From CAYNFH01 sp964396385 (GTDB lineage: Bacteria > Armatimonadota > Chthonomonadetes > Chthonomonadales > CAJBBX01), in NCBI GenBank assembly GCA_964396385.1, contig CAYNFH010000122.1:1-19808 (forward strand): a DNA stretch of 19,808 nt. The letters are read 5' to 3'. The notes beneath the pieces were generated by a model that was not told the origin of the DNA, ran no database searches, and was given only the letters and a program-made list of their open reading frames with translations. Numbering within the stretch: position 1 is the first letter of the stretch; every line of letters starts with the position of its first letter. The translations under genes were made by a program, and so were the position numbers. Below are positions 1 through 8,442 of the stretch, piece after piece.

Positions 1-1803
1 CTGGCCGGCGTTGACGATGCCCATGTCCAACCCCGCCCGGATGGCGTGATATAGGAACGCGGAATGCATCGCCTCGCGCACCACGTTGTTGCCCCGGAAG
101 GAGAAGGAGATGTTGCTGATGCCGCCGCTCACCTTGCAGCCGGGCAGCGTCTGCTTCATGATCCGGGTGGCCTCGATGAAGTTGACAGCGTAGCTGTTGT
201 GCTCCTCCATGCCCGTCGCAACGGTGAGCACGTTCGGATCGAAGATGATGTCTTCCGGCGGGAAGCCGACCTCGTCCACCAGGATGCGGTAAGCCCGGGT
301 GCAGATCTCCACCTTCCGCTCCACCGTCTCCGCCTGCCCCTGCTCGTCGAACGCCATCACGACGACGGCCGCGCCGTACCGCCGGACCAGGCGCGCCTGC
401 TGCCTGAACTTCTGCTCGCCCTCCTTGAGGCTGATGGAGTTGACGACGCCCTTGCCCTGAAGGCACTTCAGCCCGGCCTCGATCACCTCCCACTTGGAGC
501 TGTCAACCATGATCGGCACGCGGGAGATGGCGTCGTCCGGGCCTACGAGATTGAGGAACTTGGTCATGGCCTGGACGCCGTCCAGCATGCCCTCGTCCAT
601 ATTCACGTCGATGATCTGAGCGCCGTTCTCCACCTGCTGCCGCGCGATGGAGAGCGCTCCATCGTAGTCGCCCGCAAGTATAAGCTTGGAGAACTTGGGC
701 GAGCCCGTGATGTTGGTCCGCTCCCCCACGTTCACGAAGTTGGAATCCGGGCGGATGGTGAGCGGCTCCAGGCCGCTCAGCCGCGTGTAGCGATCGACCT
801 TTGGGGGCACGCGCGGGGGCAGGCCACGCACCGCCTCCGCCAGCGCCCGAATGATGTCCGGCGTGGTGCCGCAGCAGCCCCCTACGAAGTTGACCCATCC
901 GTTCTCCGCCCAGCTCCTGAGCTCGCGCACCCAGGGCTCCTGGCTCACCTGGAATCCGGTCGGAGAGAGCGGGTCCGGCAGCCCGGAGTTCGGGTAGGCG
1001 CTCACGTAGATCGGCGCGATGCGGGAGAGCTCCTCGATGTGGGGCCGCATCAGGTCCGGCCCGAACGCGCAGTTCAGGCCGACTGACAGCAGCGGCGCGT
1101 GGGAGATGGAGTTCCAGAAAGCCTCCAGCGTCTGCCCGGACATGGTGCGTCCGCTCCGGTCCAGGAACAGGCTCGCCATCACCGGAACCCGGCGGCCGGT
1201 CTCATCGAAGCACCGCTGGATCGCGAAGAGCGCGGCCTTGAGATTGAGCGTGTCGAAGGTGGTCTCCGGCAGGAGGAGGTCGACTCCGCCCTCCATGAGG
1301 GCGCGCACCTGCGCGTAGTAGCTCGCCTCCACCTCGTCAAACGTCACCTCACGCTTGCCGGGGTCGTTCACGTCGGAGGCCAGCGAGAGAGTCTTGTTGA
1401 GCGGCCCGATGGCCCCCGCCACGAACCGGAGGCGGGACGGGTCCCGCTCCATCGCTTCGGCCGCGCACTGCTTCGCCAGCCGCGCCGCGGCGACGTTCAT
1501 CTCGTGGACGAGCGCCTCTGTCCCAAAGTCCGCCTGCCCGATGGAGGTAGCGGTGAAGGTGTTGGTCTCAATGATGTCCGCACCCGCCTCGAGGTAGGCG
1601 CGGTGCACTCCCGCAATAAGCTCCGGCTGCGACAGGGTGAGGATGTCCGGGTTGTTCTTGAGAGGCCGCGGATGGTCCGCGAACCGCGCGCCGCGATAGT
1701 CCTCCTCCTCCAGCTTCTTGCCGAACAGGAGCGCGCCCATGGACCCATCCAGGACCACGATGCGCTGCTTCAGCAGCCTCTGAATCGCCTCTGCTACTTC
1801 CAT
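1..1803 (-). CDS. metH: Cobalamin-dependent methionine synthase, N-terminal part (cut by window edge)
   Basis: 5-Methyltetrahydrofolate-homocysteine methyltransferase makes methionine in the cytoplasm by passing a methyl group from methyl-folate through cobalamin to homocysteine. The visible 601 residues cover the homocysteine-binding barrel (about 1-325) and most of the pterin-binding barrel (about 340-601). The zinc-thiolate cysteines are C245 (in GLNCAFGP) and C310/C311 (in VGGCCGTTP), almost the same numbering as E. coli MetH (C247, C310, C311). The pterin domain shows NVGERTNITGS, NMDEGMLDG and VMAFDEQGQAET. The cobalamin-binding and reactivation domains would lie beyond base 1. The start at 1803 puts 12 residues before RIVVLDG, close to the family norm. 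An in-frame ATG at 1851 would add 16 residues, and a stop at 1870-1872 closes the frame upstream. A weak -10-like TATCAT at 1859-1854 favours the shorter form. No B12 riboswitch fits in the 100-bp gap upstream. Confidence 0.97.
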   Translation of the reverse strand, partial: MEVAEAIQRLLKQRIVVLDGSMGALLFGKKLEEEDYRGARFADHPRPLKNNPDILTLSQPELIAGVHRAYLEAGADIIETNTFTATSIGQADFGTEALVHEMNVAAARLAKQCAAEAMERDPSRLRFVAGAIGPLNKTLSLASDVNDPGKREVTFDEVEASYYAQVRALMEGGVDLLLPETTFDTLNLKAALFAIQRCFDETGRRVPVMASLFLDRSGRTMSGQTLEAFWNSISHAPLLSVGLNCAFGPDLMRPHIEELSRIAPIYVSAYPNSGLPDPLSPTGFQVSQEPWVRELRSWAENGWVNFVGGCCGTTPDIIRALAEAVRGLPPRVPPKVDRYTRLSGLEPLTIRPDSNFVNVGERTNITGSPKFSKLILAGDYDGALSIARQQVENGAQIIDVNMDEGMLDGVQAMTKFLNLVGPDDAISRVPIMVDSSKWEVIEAGLKCLQGKGVVNSISLKEGEQKFRQQARLVRRYGAAVVVMAFDEQGQAETVERKVEICTRAYRILVDEVGFPPEDIIFDPNVLTVATGMEEHNSYAVNFIEATRIMKQTLPGCKVSGGISNISFSFRGNNVVREAMHSAFLYHAIRAGLDMGIVNAGQ

Positions 1804-1882
1804 ATTCAAGCCGTGCCCAACCTCTTTCGTACGGTCTGCGCCAAAGGACATATATGATACCCCAGGCGTTCAGACGGAGCTG

Positions 1883-1912
1883 GCACGCTGAAGCCCGGCG
1901 GAATCAGCGTGC
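1883..1912 (-). terminator. Hairpin at the end of the acyltransferase gene, possible terminator
   Basis: GCACGCTG (1883-1890) and CAGCGTGC (1905-1912) form a perfect 8-bp stem with a 14-base loop. The right arm overlaps the acyltransferase stop codon at 1904-1906. There is no T-run on the downstream side, so it is at best a weak or Rho-assisted terminator, or a 3'-end stabilising hairpin. It separates the acyltransferase from metH. Confidence 0.35.
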
Positions 1913-3010
1913 GGGACGGCCGAATAGAAGAGGATAGGCGTGGACGCGATTCGCGGCGAGTGCGAGGAGCATCGGCAGGGCCGCCGCGGCGGCGAGGTAG
2001 AGCGCTATAGACGGAAACACGCCAAGCGCACGCGAGTACCGCGGGGCCCGGTCCAGTAGCAGGAAGACCAGCGGGTGCGCCAGGTAGATGGGCAGCGACC
2101 AGCGGCCCAGGAGACCGAGCAGCCTGCCGGCCGGTCCAGGCTCGGCCCAGCACCGCGCGAGCCAAAGAAGCAGCACGCTCGCCCCGGCGGAAAACGTCCA
2201 CTCCCCCACCTGGTACCAGAAGGTGCTCATCGGAAGGCCAAGGGAGACCCGCAGCGCCAGCGGGCAGTAAACCGCGAATCCCAGGAGCCCAATCGCGGCG
2301 GCCCACGGCGCCGCCCTCCGCGCGCGCTCCGGCATCCGATCAAGCGAGCCCCCAAGCCACAGCCCGAGCGTTACCACGGGCATGTACCAGAAAACGGAGC
2401 GTGCGAAGTTAGGGTTGTGGATGGCGTACCGGTTGAGACAGTAGACCGCGAGGGTCGCCGCGATTCCACTCACGGCAAACGGCCAGAGAGGGCGGTTCCT
2501 CCGGACCAGCAGCGTTAGCAGCGGCAGCACGGCCAGAAGCTGGATCAGCACCCACAGGAAATAGAGGTGGTAGTAGCCCTGCCCCCACAGGAGCATGGAG
2601 GGCGCGTTCCGCCAGCGGAAGCCGCCTGGCAATAGCGTGTGCGAGCAGAGCATGAACAGGCCGGTCCACAGTACGTACGGCCACAGTATCGTCTGCGCGC
2701 GGGAGAGGTAGTACCTGCGCAGGCCCCACCGCCGCCGCATGCTGGCGGTATTGACCATTGCGCTCAGGAGGAGAAAGGCGGGAACGGCGAAGTGACAGCC
2801 GCGATGCAGGACCGCCAGCAGATACCACCGCTTGGAGCCCACCGGCAGCTCATGCATGAACCGCCCGAGCACGTGGATGGCGATGACGCCCATGATGGCC
2901 GCCCCCCGGTACAGGTCCAGCCACTCCACCTTGGCGCCGGCATGTTCCCGGGCCGCGACAACGGCGATCTGTGGCGTCTCTACGGTTGCCGCCGTTGCTT
3001 GCGTGCGCAT
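1904..3010 (-). CDS. Acyltransferase 3 family integral membrane protein
   Basis: A 368-residue polytopic membrane protein of the acyltransferase 3 family (PF01757; OatA, WecH and NodX relatives). These proteins typically O-acetylate sugars or other cell-surface groups using cytoplasmic acetyl-CoA. The diagnostic N-terminal stretch is VEWLDLYRGAAIMGVIAIH at about residues 28-46, with R35 and H46 matching the conserved Arg and His of the first helix. About ten hydrophobic helices follow, including FAVPAFLLLSAMV and a late SLPIYLAHPLVFLLL segment typical of the family C-terminal half. There is no extra periplasmic SGNH domain, so it is the short form. The first 27 residues are Ala/Thr-rich and not membrane spanning. 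The substrate cannot be told from sequence. It lies 82 bp downstream of mutL and probably has its own promoter. Its function is likely unrelated to mismatch repair. Confidence 0.85.
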   Translation of the reverse strand: MRTQATAATVETPQIAVVAAREHAGAKVEWLDLYRGAAIMGVIAIHVLGRFMHELPVGSKRWYLLAVLHRGCHFAVPAFLLLSAMVNTASMRRRWGLRRYYLSRAQTILWPYVLWTGLFMLCSHTLLPGGFRWRNAPSMLLWGQGYYHLYFLWVLIQLLAVLPLLTLLVRRNRPLWPFAVSGIAATLAVYCLNRYAIHNPNFARSVFWYMPVVTLGLWLGGSLDRMPERARRAAPWAAAIGLLGFAVYCPLALRVSLGLPMSTFWYQVGEWTFSAGASVLLLWLARCWAEPGPAGRLLGLLGRWSLPIYLAHPLVFLLLDRAPRYSRALGVFPSIALYLAAAAALPMLLALAANRVHAYPLLFGRPAR

Positions 3011-3019
3011 GTCTATTCG

Positions 3020-3047
3020 AGTGTACTACAGTGTCTGGAACTGTGCA
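3020..3047 (-). promoter_or_regulatory. Possible promoter of the acyltransferase gene
   Basis: On the minus strand TGCACA (3047-3042) and TACACT (3025-3020) are separated by 16 bases. Each matches the sigma-70 consensus at 4 of 6 positions. A start site about seven bases past the -10 would leave only about three bases before the ATG at 3010, and no Shine-Dalgarno is seen there. It would then be a nearly leaderless transcript. The match is weak and the call is tentative. Confidence 0.3.
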
Positions 3048-3092
3048 GGGGCGAAGGCTATTCCCCCTCTCCCCCTCCTGGCCCTCTGTACT

Positions 3093-4925
3093 TCACGCCC
3101 GCTTGAACTTCCGATCAATGTCGCCGAAGGGAATGGTGACCACAATCGGCCGTCCATGAGGGCAAAGGTAGGGGTTCTCCGTGTCCGCGAGCTGTTGAAG
3201 GAGCCCGGTCATCTCCTCCACGGTTAGCGGGTCGCCGGCCTTCACCGCCATCTTGCACGCGTTCGTGATGGTCACGTGCTCGCGCTGCACGATCATGCGC
3301 CTGGCCACGCTCTGGTGGACCAGCTCGTCGATCATATCGCGCAGGAGCTCCTCGTGCCCCTTGCGCGACGCATACATGGGCACGGAGCGGACCATGAAGG
3401 AGTCCCGTCCGAACGGCTCAATCTCCCACCCCGCCGCCGCAAAGTCGTCCAGTCGCTGCTTCAGCATTCCGGCCTCCGCGGGGCCCACCGAGAGGCTGAA
3501 CGGCACCGCCAGCCGCTGCGTGGGCATCCCCTGCTCCCGGCGCGCCTCCGTGAGCCGCTCATACAGCACGCGCTCGTGCGCCACGTGCTGGTCGATGATG
3601 GCCAGTCCGTCCTCCGTCAGCGCCACGATGTATGTGTTCCGCGCCTGCCCCAGCACCCGAAACCCGCGAAGCTGATCCGCGAACGGGCGCGGAGGCGGAG
3701 GAGTCGTGAGGGGTGTGTCGTGAGTCGTGAGATCGGAGGTGTCTGGCGCAGACCGCTCATGCGAAGCTGGAGCAGAAAGCAGAACGGAATCGAGCGATCC
3801 CAGGGTGTCTGCCGTCAGCGGACTTGGATCCGCCGGCCAGGAGCTCAGGAGCATCTGCTGGTTGCTGAAAGTCCGCGATTCCGGTCTCACGACTCCCGAC
3901 TCACGACTCACGACTCGCATCTCCGGCACCACCCCGTACGCCAGCAGCGAGGTCTTGATGGCCTGGCTCACCGCGTGGTGCACCTCGCCGTCGCGCGTGA
4001 ACTTCACTTCGGTCTTCGTAGGATGCACGTTCACGTCCACCAGGTCCGAGGAGATCTCCACAAAGACGGCGCCGATGGGATACCGGCTGTCCGGAGTGAG
4101 GGAGCGGAAAGCATCCTCCAGCGCATGGCCCAGCAGCCGGCTGCGGATGGGACGGCGGTTGACGAAGAACAGCTCGTGGGAGCGGCCCGGCCGATTCAGT
4201 TCCGGGCTGCATACGAATCCGCTCACATTCAGCCCAGGCGAGTCGAACCGGATCGGAAAGAGCTTGCGCGCCGTGTCGCGGCCCCAGACGGCGGCCATGG
4301 TGCCGAGTGCGTCGCCGGTGCCGGCGGTGGAGAAGAGCTCTTGCTCCCCGTGGCGCACACGGAAGGCGATGCCGGGATGCGCGATGGCGAGGTGCCCCAC
4401 CGCCTCCACGGCGCGCGCCACCTCGGTGGGCGTGGATTTCAGGAACTTGAGGCGCGCCGGAGTGTTGTAGAACAGGTCCTCCACCACCACCTGGGTGCCG
4501 TCGCGGCCGCCCGTCTCCTGCACCGACTCGATGTCGCCGCCGTGCACCACGAGCCTCGCCCCGCAGGGCTGGTCCGCAGCCTTGGTGGACAGGGTCAGGT
4601 GGGAGACAGAGGCGATACTGGGCAGGGCCTCGCCTCGGAACCCGAGCGTACGGATGGCGAACAGGTCATCGGACGAGCGTATCTTGGACGTCGCATGCCG
4701 CTGCAGCGAGAGGACGGCATCCTCGGGGTCCATACCGCACCCGTTGTCGGCCACCTCGATCCGCCGCTTCCCGCCCTCCTCAAGCGCCACCGCGATCTGA
4801 GTGGCGCCAGCGTCGATGGCGTTCTCCACCAGCTCCTTGACAGCCGAGGCCGGCCGCTCCACCACCTCGCCCGCCGCGATCCGATTCGCCGTATTGTCGT
4901 CTAATAACAGTATCCGCCCGGGCAT
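3093..4925 (-). CDS. mutL: DNA mismatch repair protein MutL (endonuclease type)
   Basis: MutL couples mismatch recognition by MutS to strand incision and excision. The 610-residue protein has an N-terminal GHKL ATPase with NTANRIAAGEVVERP, the ELVENAIDAG helix, DNGCGM and TLGFRGEAL. The C-terminal domain carries DQHVAHERVLYE at 445-456 (the endonuclease motif DQHA(X)2E(X)4E with Val for Ala), ACKMAVKAGD, CPHGRP from residue 588 and a terminal FKR. This set of motifs marks the nicking MutL used in organisms without MutH. Residues about 338-409, the linker between the two domains, contain heptamer inverted repeats and look inserted. The start at 4925 is preferred. An in-frame GTG at 4964 would only add translation of the CACAGAG repeat (LLCALCVLCGET). 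The Shine-Dalgarno is weak (GGTG). The gene lies downstream of mutS and the zinc-ribbon gene, on the same strand. Confidence 0.97.
   Translation of the reverse strand: MPGRILLLDDNTANRIAAGEVVERPASAVKELVENAIDAGATQIAVALEEGGKRRIEVADNGCGMDPEDAVLSLQRHATSKIRSSDDLFAIRTLGFRGEALPSIASVSHLTLSTKAADQPCGARLVVHGGDIESVQETGGRDGTQVVVEDLFYNTPARLKFLKSTPTEVARAVEAVGHLAIAHPGIAFRVRHGEQELFSTAGTGDALGTMAAVWGRDTARKLFPIRFDSPGLNVSGFVCSPELNRPGRSHELFFVNRRPIRSRLLGHALEDAFRSLTPDSRYPIGAVFVEISSDLVDVNVHPTKTEVKFTRDGEVHHAVSQAIKTSLLAYGVVPEMRVVSRESGVVRPESRTFSNQQMLLSSWPADPSPLTADTLGSLDSVLLSAPASHERSAPDTSDLTTHDTPLTTPPPPRPFADQLRGFRVLGQARNTYIVALTEDGLAIIDQHVAHERVLYERLTEARREQGMPTQRLAVPFSLSVGPAEAGMLKQRLDDFAAAGWEIEPFGRDSFMVRSVPMYASRKGHEELLRDMIDELVHQSVARRMIVQREHVTITNACKMAVKAGDPLTVEEMTGLLQQLADTENPYLCPHGRPIVVTIPFGDIDRKFKRA
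3701..3914. repeat. Heptamer inverted repeat inside the mutL linker
   Basis: The left arm (3701-3729) is made of GAGTCGT-type heptamers. The right arm (3887-3914) has four heptamers, three TCACGAC and one TCCCGAC. The arms are inverted relative to each other, with one degenerate unit in the left arm, and enclose about 155 bp. The whole stretch is read through in the mutL frame and codes for the Ser/Pro/Arg-rich linker at residues about 338-409. The arms translate as VVSRESGVV-like and LTTHDTPLTT-like peptides. Confidence 0.85.
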
Positions 4926-4931
4926 CGTTTC

Positions 4932-5054
4932 ACCACAGAGGACGCAGAGAGCACAGAGCAACACCGGACCTGAGATAACACTGTTCGGGCGCTCGAATCG
5001 TCGAGTTGGGAAACCTTCTCAGAGACTCTCTGCGACCTGTGTGACCTCTGTGGT
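4932..5054. repeat. Nonamer inverted repeat upstream of mutL
   Basis: The left arm (4932-4958) is three nonamers, each ending in CAGAG (first unit ACCACAGAG). The right arm (5028-5054) is three inverted nonamers, beginning from the outside with the same ACCACAGAG on the opposite strand. The arms enclose 69 bp, which holds a small perfect hairpin, CTCGA-ATCG-TCGAG (4992-5005). The element fills most of the gap between the zinc-ribbon gene and mutL, and its left arm ends 7 bases before the mutL start. The left arm differs by one base in 27 from the rpoB-rpoC copy. Confidence 0.88.
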
Positions 5055-5065
5055 TCCAGCCTTTC

Positions 5066-5602
5066 TCAGAAGTTCGGCGCGTGCGTGTCCGTCTCGCCTA
5101 TTAAGTAGATCATCAGCCCGGCCATGGCGATCTGGATCGCGTTCCGGATCATGCCGATGGCGGCCCATATTCCGAACACTCCCGTCATGAAGAACGCCGT
5201 AATGAGCCCGATGGCCCCGAACAGAATGTTGAGGGCGCACAGCACATTTACGATGCCACGGACAGCATCGATTCGCAGGATGAGCCCGAGGCCGACCAGC
5301 GCAGTGAGGCCGCCGATCACCACGATGATAACCCCAAACCCGGAAGCCCCATTCTTCGAAATCAGCGTCGAAAGGACCGTCCACACGCCGTTCAGAAACC
5401 ACCACCCGGAGATGCCGTAATATGCCGGCAGCACCCAGCCCGGTGTGCCGGGCATGGCGAAGCCCGAGGCCGGCGCAGCGCGCCCGTACGCCGGCCGCAT
5501 GGGAGCTCCCGGTCTTGGCGCCGCAGAAAAGGTGGTCTGGCAGAACTGGCAGAAATACGCGCCGTCAGGCAGGGTCGCCTGGCACTTCGGACACTTGGTC
5601 AT
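5066..5602 (-). CDS. Zinc-ribbon membrane protein of unknown function
   Basis: A 178-residue protein. The N-terminus is a zinc ribbon of the zinc_ribbon_2 / double-zinc-ribbon kind, with C4-x2-C7 and C18-x2-C21 (CPKC and CQFC). A Pro/Gly/Ala-rich tether follows (about 25-60), then four predicted membrane helices at about 64-81, 89-109, 117-139 and 143-168. The ATG overlaps the mutS stop codon in an ATGA arrangement, so translation is probably coupled. A GAGG-containing Shine-Dalgarno lies inside the mutS end. Proteins of this layout are common and mostly uncharacterised, and no enzymatic motif is seen. Its place between mutS and mutL suggests co-expression, not a shown role in repair. Confidence 0.85.
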   Translation of the reverse strand: MTKCPKCQATLPDGAYFCQFCQTTFSAAPRPGAPMRPAYGRAAPASGFAMPGTPGWVLPAYYGISGWWFLNGVWTVLSTLISKNGASGFGVIIVVIGGLTALVGLGLILRIDAVRGIVNVLCALNILFGAIGLITAFFMTGVFGIWAAIGMIRNAIQIAMAGLMIYLIGETDTHAPNF

Positions 5603-8319
5603 AGCCGCCTCGCCTTTCGTTGCAGCTCGTCCAGCTTCATGAGTGCCTCGATGGGCGTGAGCGCCGTTACGTCCAGCCGCTCCAGCTCATCGACGACCGG
5701 ATGCTTCTCCGCCTCGAAGAGGGTGAGCTGCATGCGCTTGAGCTCTGCCGGGATCGTAGCATCCGCGCCCACCAGATCGCCAGTAGTGCGCGCGCTGCCC
5801 CGCTCCAGGCTCGTCAGGACTTCGCGTGCCCGCGCGATCACCTCCGGCGGGATTCCGGCCATCCGGGCGACCTGGATGCCATAGCTCCGGTCGGTCCCGC
5901 CCGGAACCAGCTTGTGCAGCCACACGATGTGGTCGCCCTGCTCTTTCACCGCGACGCGGTAGTTCTTCACGCTCGGAAACGTCCGCGCCAACTCGTTGAG
6001 ATGGTGGTAGTGGGTGGCGAACAGAGTCTTGCAGCCGATCCGCGTCAGGTGCTCCGCCACCGCCCACGCGATGGAGAGGCCGTCGTAGGTGCTGGTCCCC
6101 CGCCCTATCTCGTCCAGCACCACCAGGCTGCGCCGCGTCGCGTTGTTCAGGATGCTCGCCGTCTCGTTCATCTCGACCATGAACGTGGACTGCCCGGTCG
6201 CCAGCTCGTCGTGGGCGCCGACGCGTGTGAAGATGCGGTCCACCACGCCGATGCGCGCATCGTCCGCGGGCACGAAGCTCCCTGTCTGCGCCAGAAGCAC
6301 TATCAACGCCACCTGCCGGAGCGCCGTCGACTTGCCGCTCATATTGGGGCCGGTGATGACGTGGAGCTGGTTCTCGCCGCAGTCTAATACGCAGTCATTC
6401 GGCACAAAGACCGCGCCGCCGTACATCCGCTCCACCACGGGGTGCCGTCCGGCCCGGATGACGATCTCGTCGTTGTCCGTGACGCAGGGCCGCACGTAGT
6501 GGTTGCGCACCGCCGCCTCCGCGAAGCCGGCCAGCGCGTCCAGCTCCGCCGCGGCGCGCGCGACTCCCAGGAGCGGCCCGCTCGCCTCCGCCACCCGGTC
6601 CCGCACGCCAACGAACAGGTTGTATTCCAACTCCACCGCCTTTTCGTCCGCGCCCAGCACCTTGGCTTCGTACTCCTTGAGCGCGGGCGTGATGAACCGC
6701 TCGCCCGCCGCCGTGGTCTGCTTACGGATGTAGTCCGACGGCACCTTGGGCAGGTTGGGCTTGGTCACCTCGATGAAGTAGCCGAAGACGGCGTTGTAGC
6801 CCACCTTGAGCGAGGCGATGGCGGTGCGCTTCCGCTCCTCCGCCTCCAGATTGGCTATCCAGGAGCGGCCGTCTTTTGCGGCGGCGTGCAGCACGTCCAG
6901 CTCGGCGGAGTAGCCCGGCTGTATCAGTCCGCCGTCCCGCAGCCCGGCGGGCGGGTCCGGCGCAATGGCACGCTCGATCAGTTCCGCGACCTCCCGCACC
7001 GACGCCGCGTACGCCTGCTTCTGCTCCGCCAGGAGCGGCACGCTCCCATCACCAGGTGCACGGCTCCTTCCGCCCAGGCGGGCAGCGAGCCCGTCCAGCG
7101 CCTCGCATTCGCAGGAGCGCAGCAGGTCGGCGATATGGGGCAGCCGGTTGAGCGAGTCCTTGAGGCCGACCAGGTCCCGCGCGTTCGCCAGACCTGCCGC
7201 GCACCGGCTCACCAAGCGCTCGATGTCGTTCACGCCCCGCAGGGCCTCCCGCAGGTCTCCGCGCAGGATCTCCCCACGCGCCAGCTCCTCCACGGCCGAC
7301 AGCCTCCGGTCGATCTTGTCCCGGTCCAGGAGCGGCTCCTCCAGCCAGCGGCGCAGCATCCGCCCACCCATGGGGGTGAGCGTGTGGTCCATCACCGCCA
7401 GCAGAGTGCGGCTCTTGCCCCCCTCCCCCATCGCCGTGGTCAGCTCCAGGTTGCGGCGGGCGGCCGCGTCCAGCACCATGAACTCGCGCGTGGAGTAGGT
7501 GCTGAGCGAGGTGATGTGCGCCAGCGCGTTGACCTGGGTCTCCTTCAGGTAGTCCAGGACCAGCGCGGCGGCATCCAGCCCTGCTGTGTACTCCTCGCAG
7601 CCGAACCCGCGCAGCGACTGCGTCCCAAAGTGGTGGGTCAGCACGTCCCAGGCCGTCCGCGAGCTGGGCGCGTCGCGAGGGCCATAGAGGTGGACCGGAG
7701 CTCCGGTGGCCTGACGGATGGTCTCCGCCAGCTCCTCCTGCCCCTCCGGCACCAGCACCTCCGCCGGCTCCAGGCGGCAAATCTCTTCGATGAGCTGCTC
7801 CGCGCGCCGGTCGCCGCCAACCTCCGTGGTGAGGAACTCGCCGGTCGAGACGTCCACTACGCCCAGCCCCGCCACCGGCTCCCCCACCACCGCCGCGACC
7901 AGGTAGTTGTTGGCCTTGGCGTCCAGCAGCGAGTCCTCGAACACGGTGCCCCGCGACATCACGCGGGTCACCCGCCGCTTGACCAGTCCCTTCGCGAACT
8001 TGGGATCCTCCACCTGGTCCATAAGGGCGACCCGGAACCCCTTGCGGATGAGGCGGGCCACGTACCGCTCGGTGGCGTGGTGCGGCACGCCGGCCATGGC
8101 GATGCGCTGCCCGGAGTCCTCGCGGCCCGTCAGGGTGATGTTCAGGGCGTTGGCGATGGTGACGGCGTCCTCGCCGTACGCCTCGTAGAAGTCGCCCACG
8201 CGCATGAGGAGCACAACACCTGGGTGCTCGGCGCGAGCACGGAAGTACTGCTGCATCAGAGGGGTGCGGGGAACGATGGGAGCGGCGGAGGCCTCGGGAC
8301 CGTCTTGCGCGGTTTGCAT
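5599..8319 (-). CDS. mutS: DNA mismatch repair protein MutS
   Basis: MutS binds mismatches and small loops and signals to MutL through its ATPase. From the ATG at 8319 it is 906 residues, slightly longer than usual. The N-terminal mismatch-recognition domain has GDFYEAYGEDA, with the intercalating Phe44 and Glu46 of the F-x-E motif, which marks MutS1 and not MutS2. Connector, lever and clamp domains follow. The ABC-type ATPase has Walker A GPNMSGKST at 657-665, Walker B and signature VVLDEIGRGTSTYDG, and the downstream FATHYHHL. A TTG at 8355 would add 12 residues and a GTG at 8325 would add two. None of the starts has a clear Shine-Dalgarno, so the exact start is unsure. The stop overlaps the next start (ATGA). 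It sits in a minus-strand cluster with miaB upstream and mutL downstream. Confidence 0.97.
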   Translation of the reverse strand: MQTAQDGPEASAAPIVPRTPLMQQYFRARAEHPGVVLLMRVGDFYEAYGEDAVTIANALNITLTGREDSGQRIAMAGVPHHATERYVARLIRKGFRVALMDQVEDPKFAKGLVKRRVTRVMSRGTVFEDSLLDAKANNYLVAAVVGEPVAGLGVVDVSTGEFLTTEVGGDRRAEQLIEEICRLEPAEVLVPEGQEELAETIRQATGAPVHLYGPRDAPSSRTAWDVLTHHFGTQSLRGFGCEEYTAGLDAAALVLDYLKETQVNALAHITSLSTYSTREFMVLDAAARRNLELTTAMGEGGKSRTLLAVMDHTLTPMGGRMLRRWLEEPLLDRDKIDRRLSAVEELARGEILRGDLREALRGVNDIERLVSRCAAGLANARDLVGLKDSLNRLPHIADLLRSCECEALDGLAARLGGRSRAPGDGSVPLLAEQKQAYAASVREVAELIERAIAPDPPAGLRDGGLIQPGYSAELDVLHAAAKDGRSWIANLEAEERKRTAIASLKVGYNAVFGYFIEVTKPNLPKVPSDYIRKQTTAAGERFITPALKEYEAKVLGADEKAVELEYNLFVGVRDRVAEASGPLLGVARAAAELDALAGFAEAAVRNHYVRPCVTDNDEIVIRAGRHPVVERMYGGAVFVPNDCVLDCGENQLHVITGPNMSGKSTALRQVALIVLLAQTGSFVPADDARIGVVDRIFTRVGAHDELATGQSTFMVEMNETASILNNATRRSLVVLDEIGRGTSTYDGLSIAWAVAEHLTRIGCKTLFATHYHHLNELARTFPSVKNYRVAVKEQGDHIVWLHKLVPGGTDRSYGIQVARMAGIPPEVIARAREVLTSLERGSARTTGDLVGADATIPAELKRMQLTLFEAEKHPVVDELERLDVTALTPIEALMKLDELQRKARRL

Positions 8320-8442
8320 AGACACCAGTTTACTGGAGGCCGGTGGTTGCGTCAACTACCCAATCCGGATCCGCTAGGACCGGAAAACGCGTCGGAACTG
8401 GGCCGAGCCGTCGCAACTCCGCGCACTCTGCTGGCCCTGTAG

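Noticed and set aside
1804..1903. Cobalamin or SAM riboswitch upstream of metH
   Set aside because: The gap is only 100 bp and lacks any recognisable B12-box or SAM-box motifs.
3059..3085. Purine-rich run (minus strand) upstream of the acyltransferase as a Shine-Dalgarno
   Set aside because: It lies about 50-75 bases from the ATG, too far to serve translation initiation. It may be a chance low-complexity tract.
3276..4904. Long open frame on the plus strand across mutL
   Set aside because: It overlaps all conserved MutL motifs on the opposite strand and has no Shine-Dalgarno or known domain.
4926..4964. MutL start extended to GTG at 4964
   Set aside because: The extra 13 residues only translate the CACAGAG repeat. 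MPGRILLLDD is the usual type of MutL start.
6442..8442. Long open frame on the plus strand across mutS
   Set aside because: Shadow of mutS. The composition is repetitive Arg/Gln/His/Val with no family signature.
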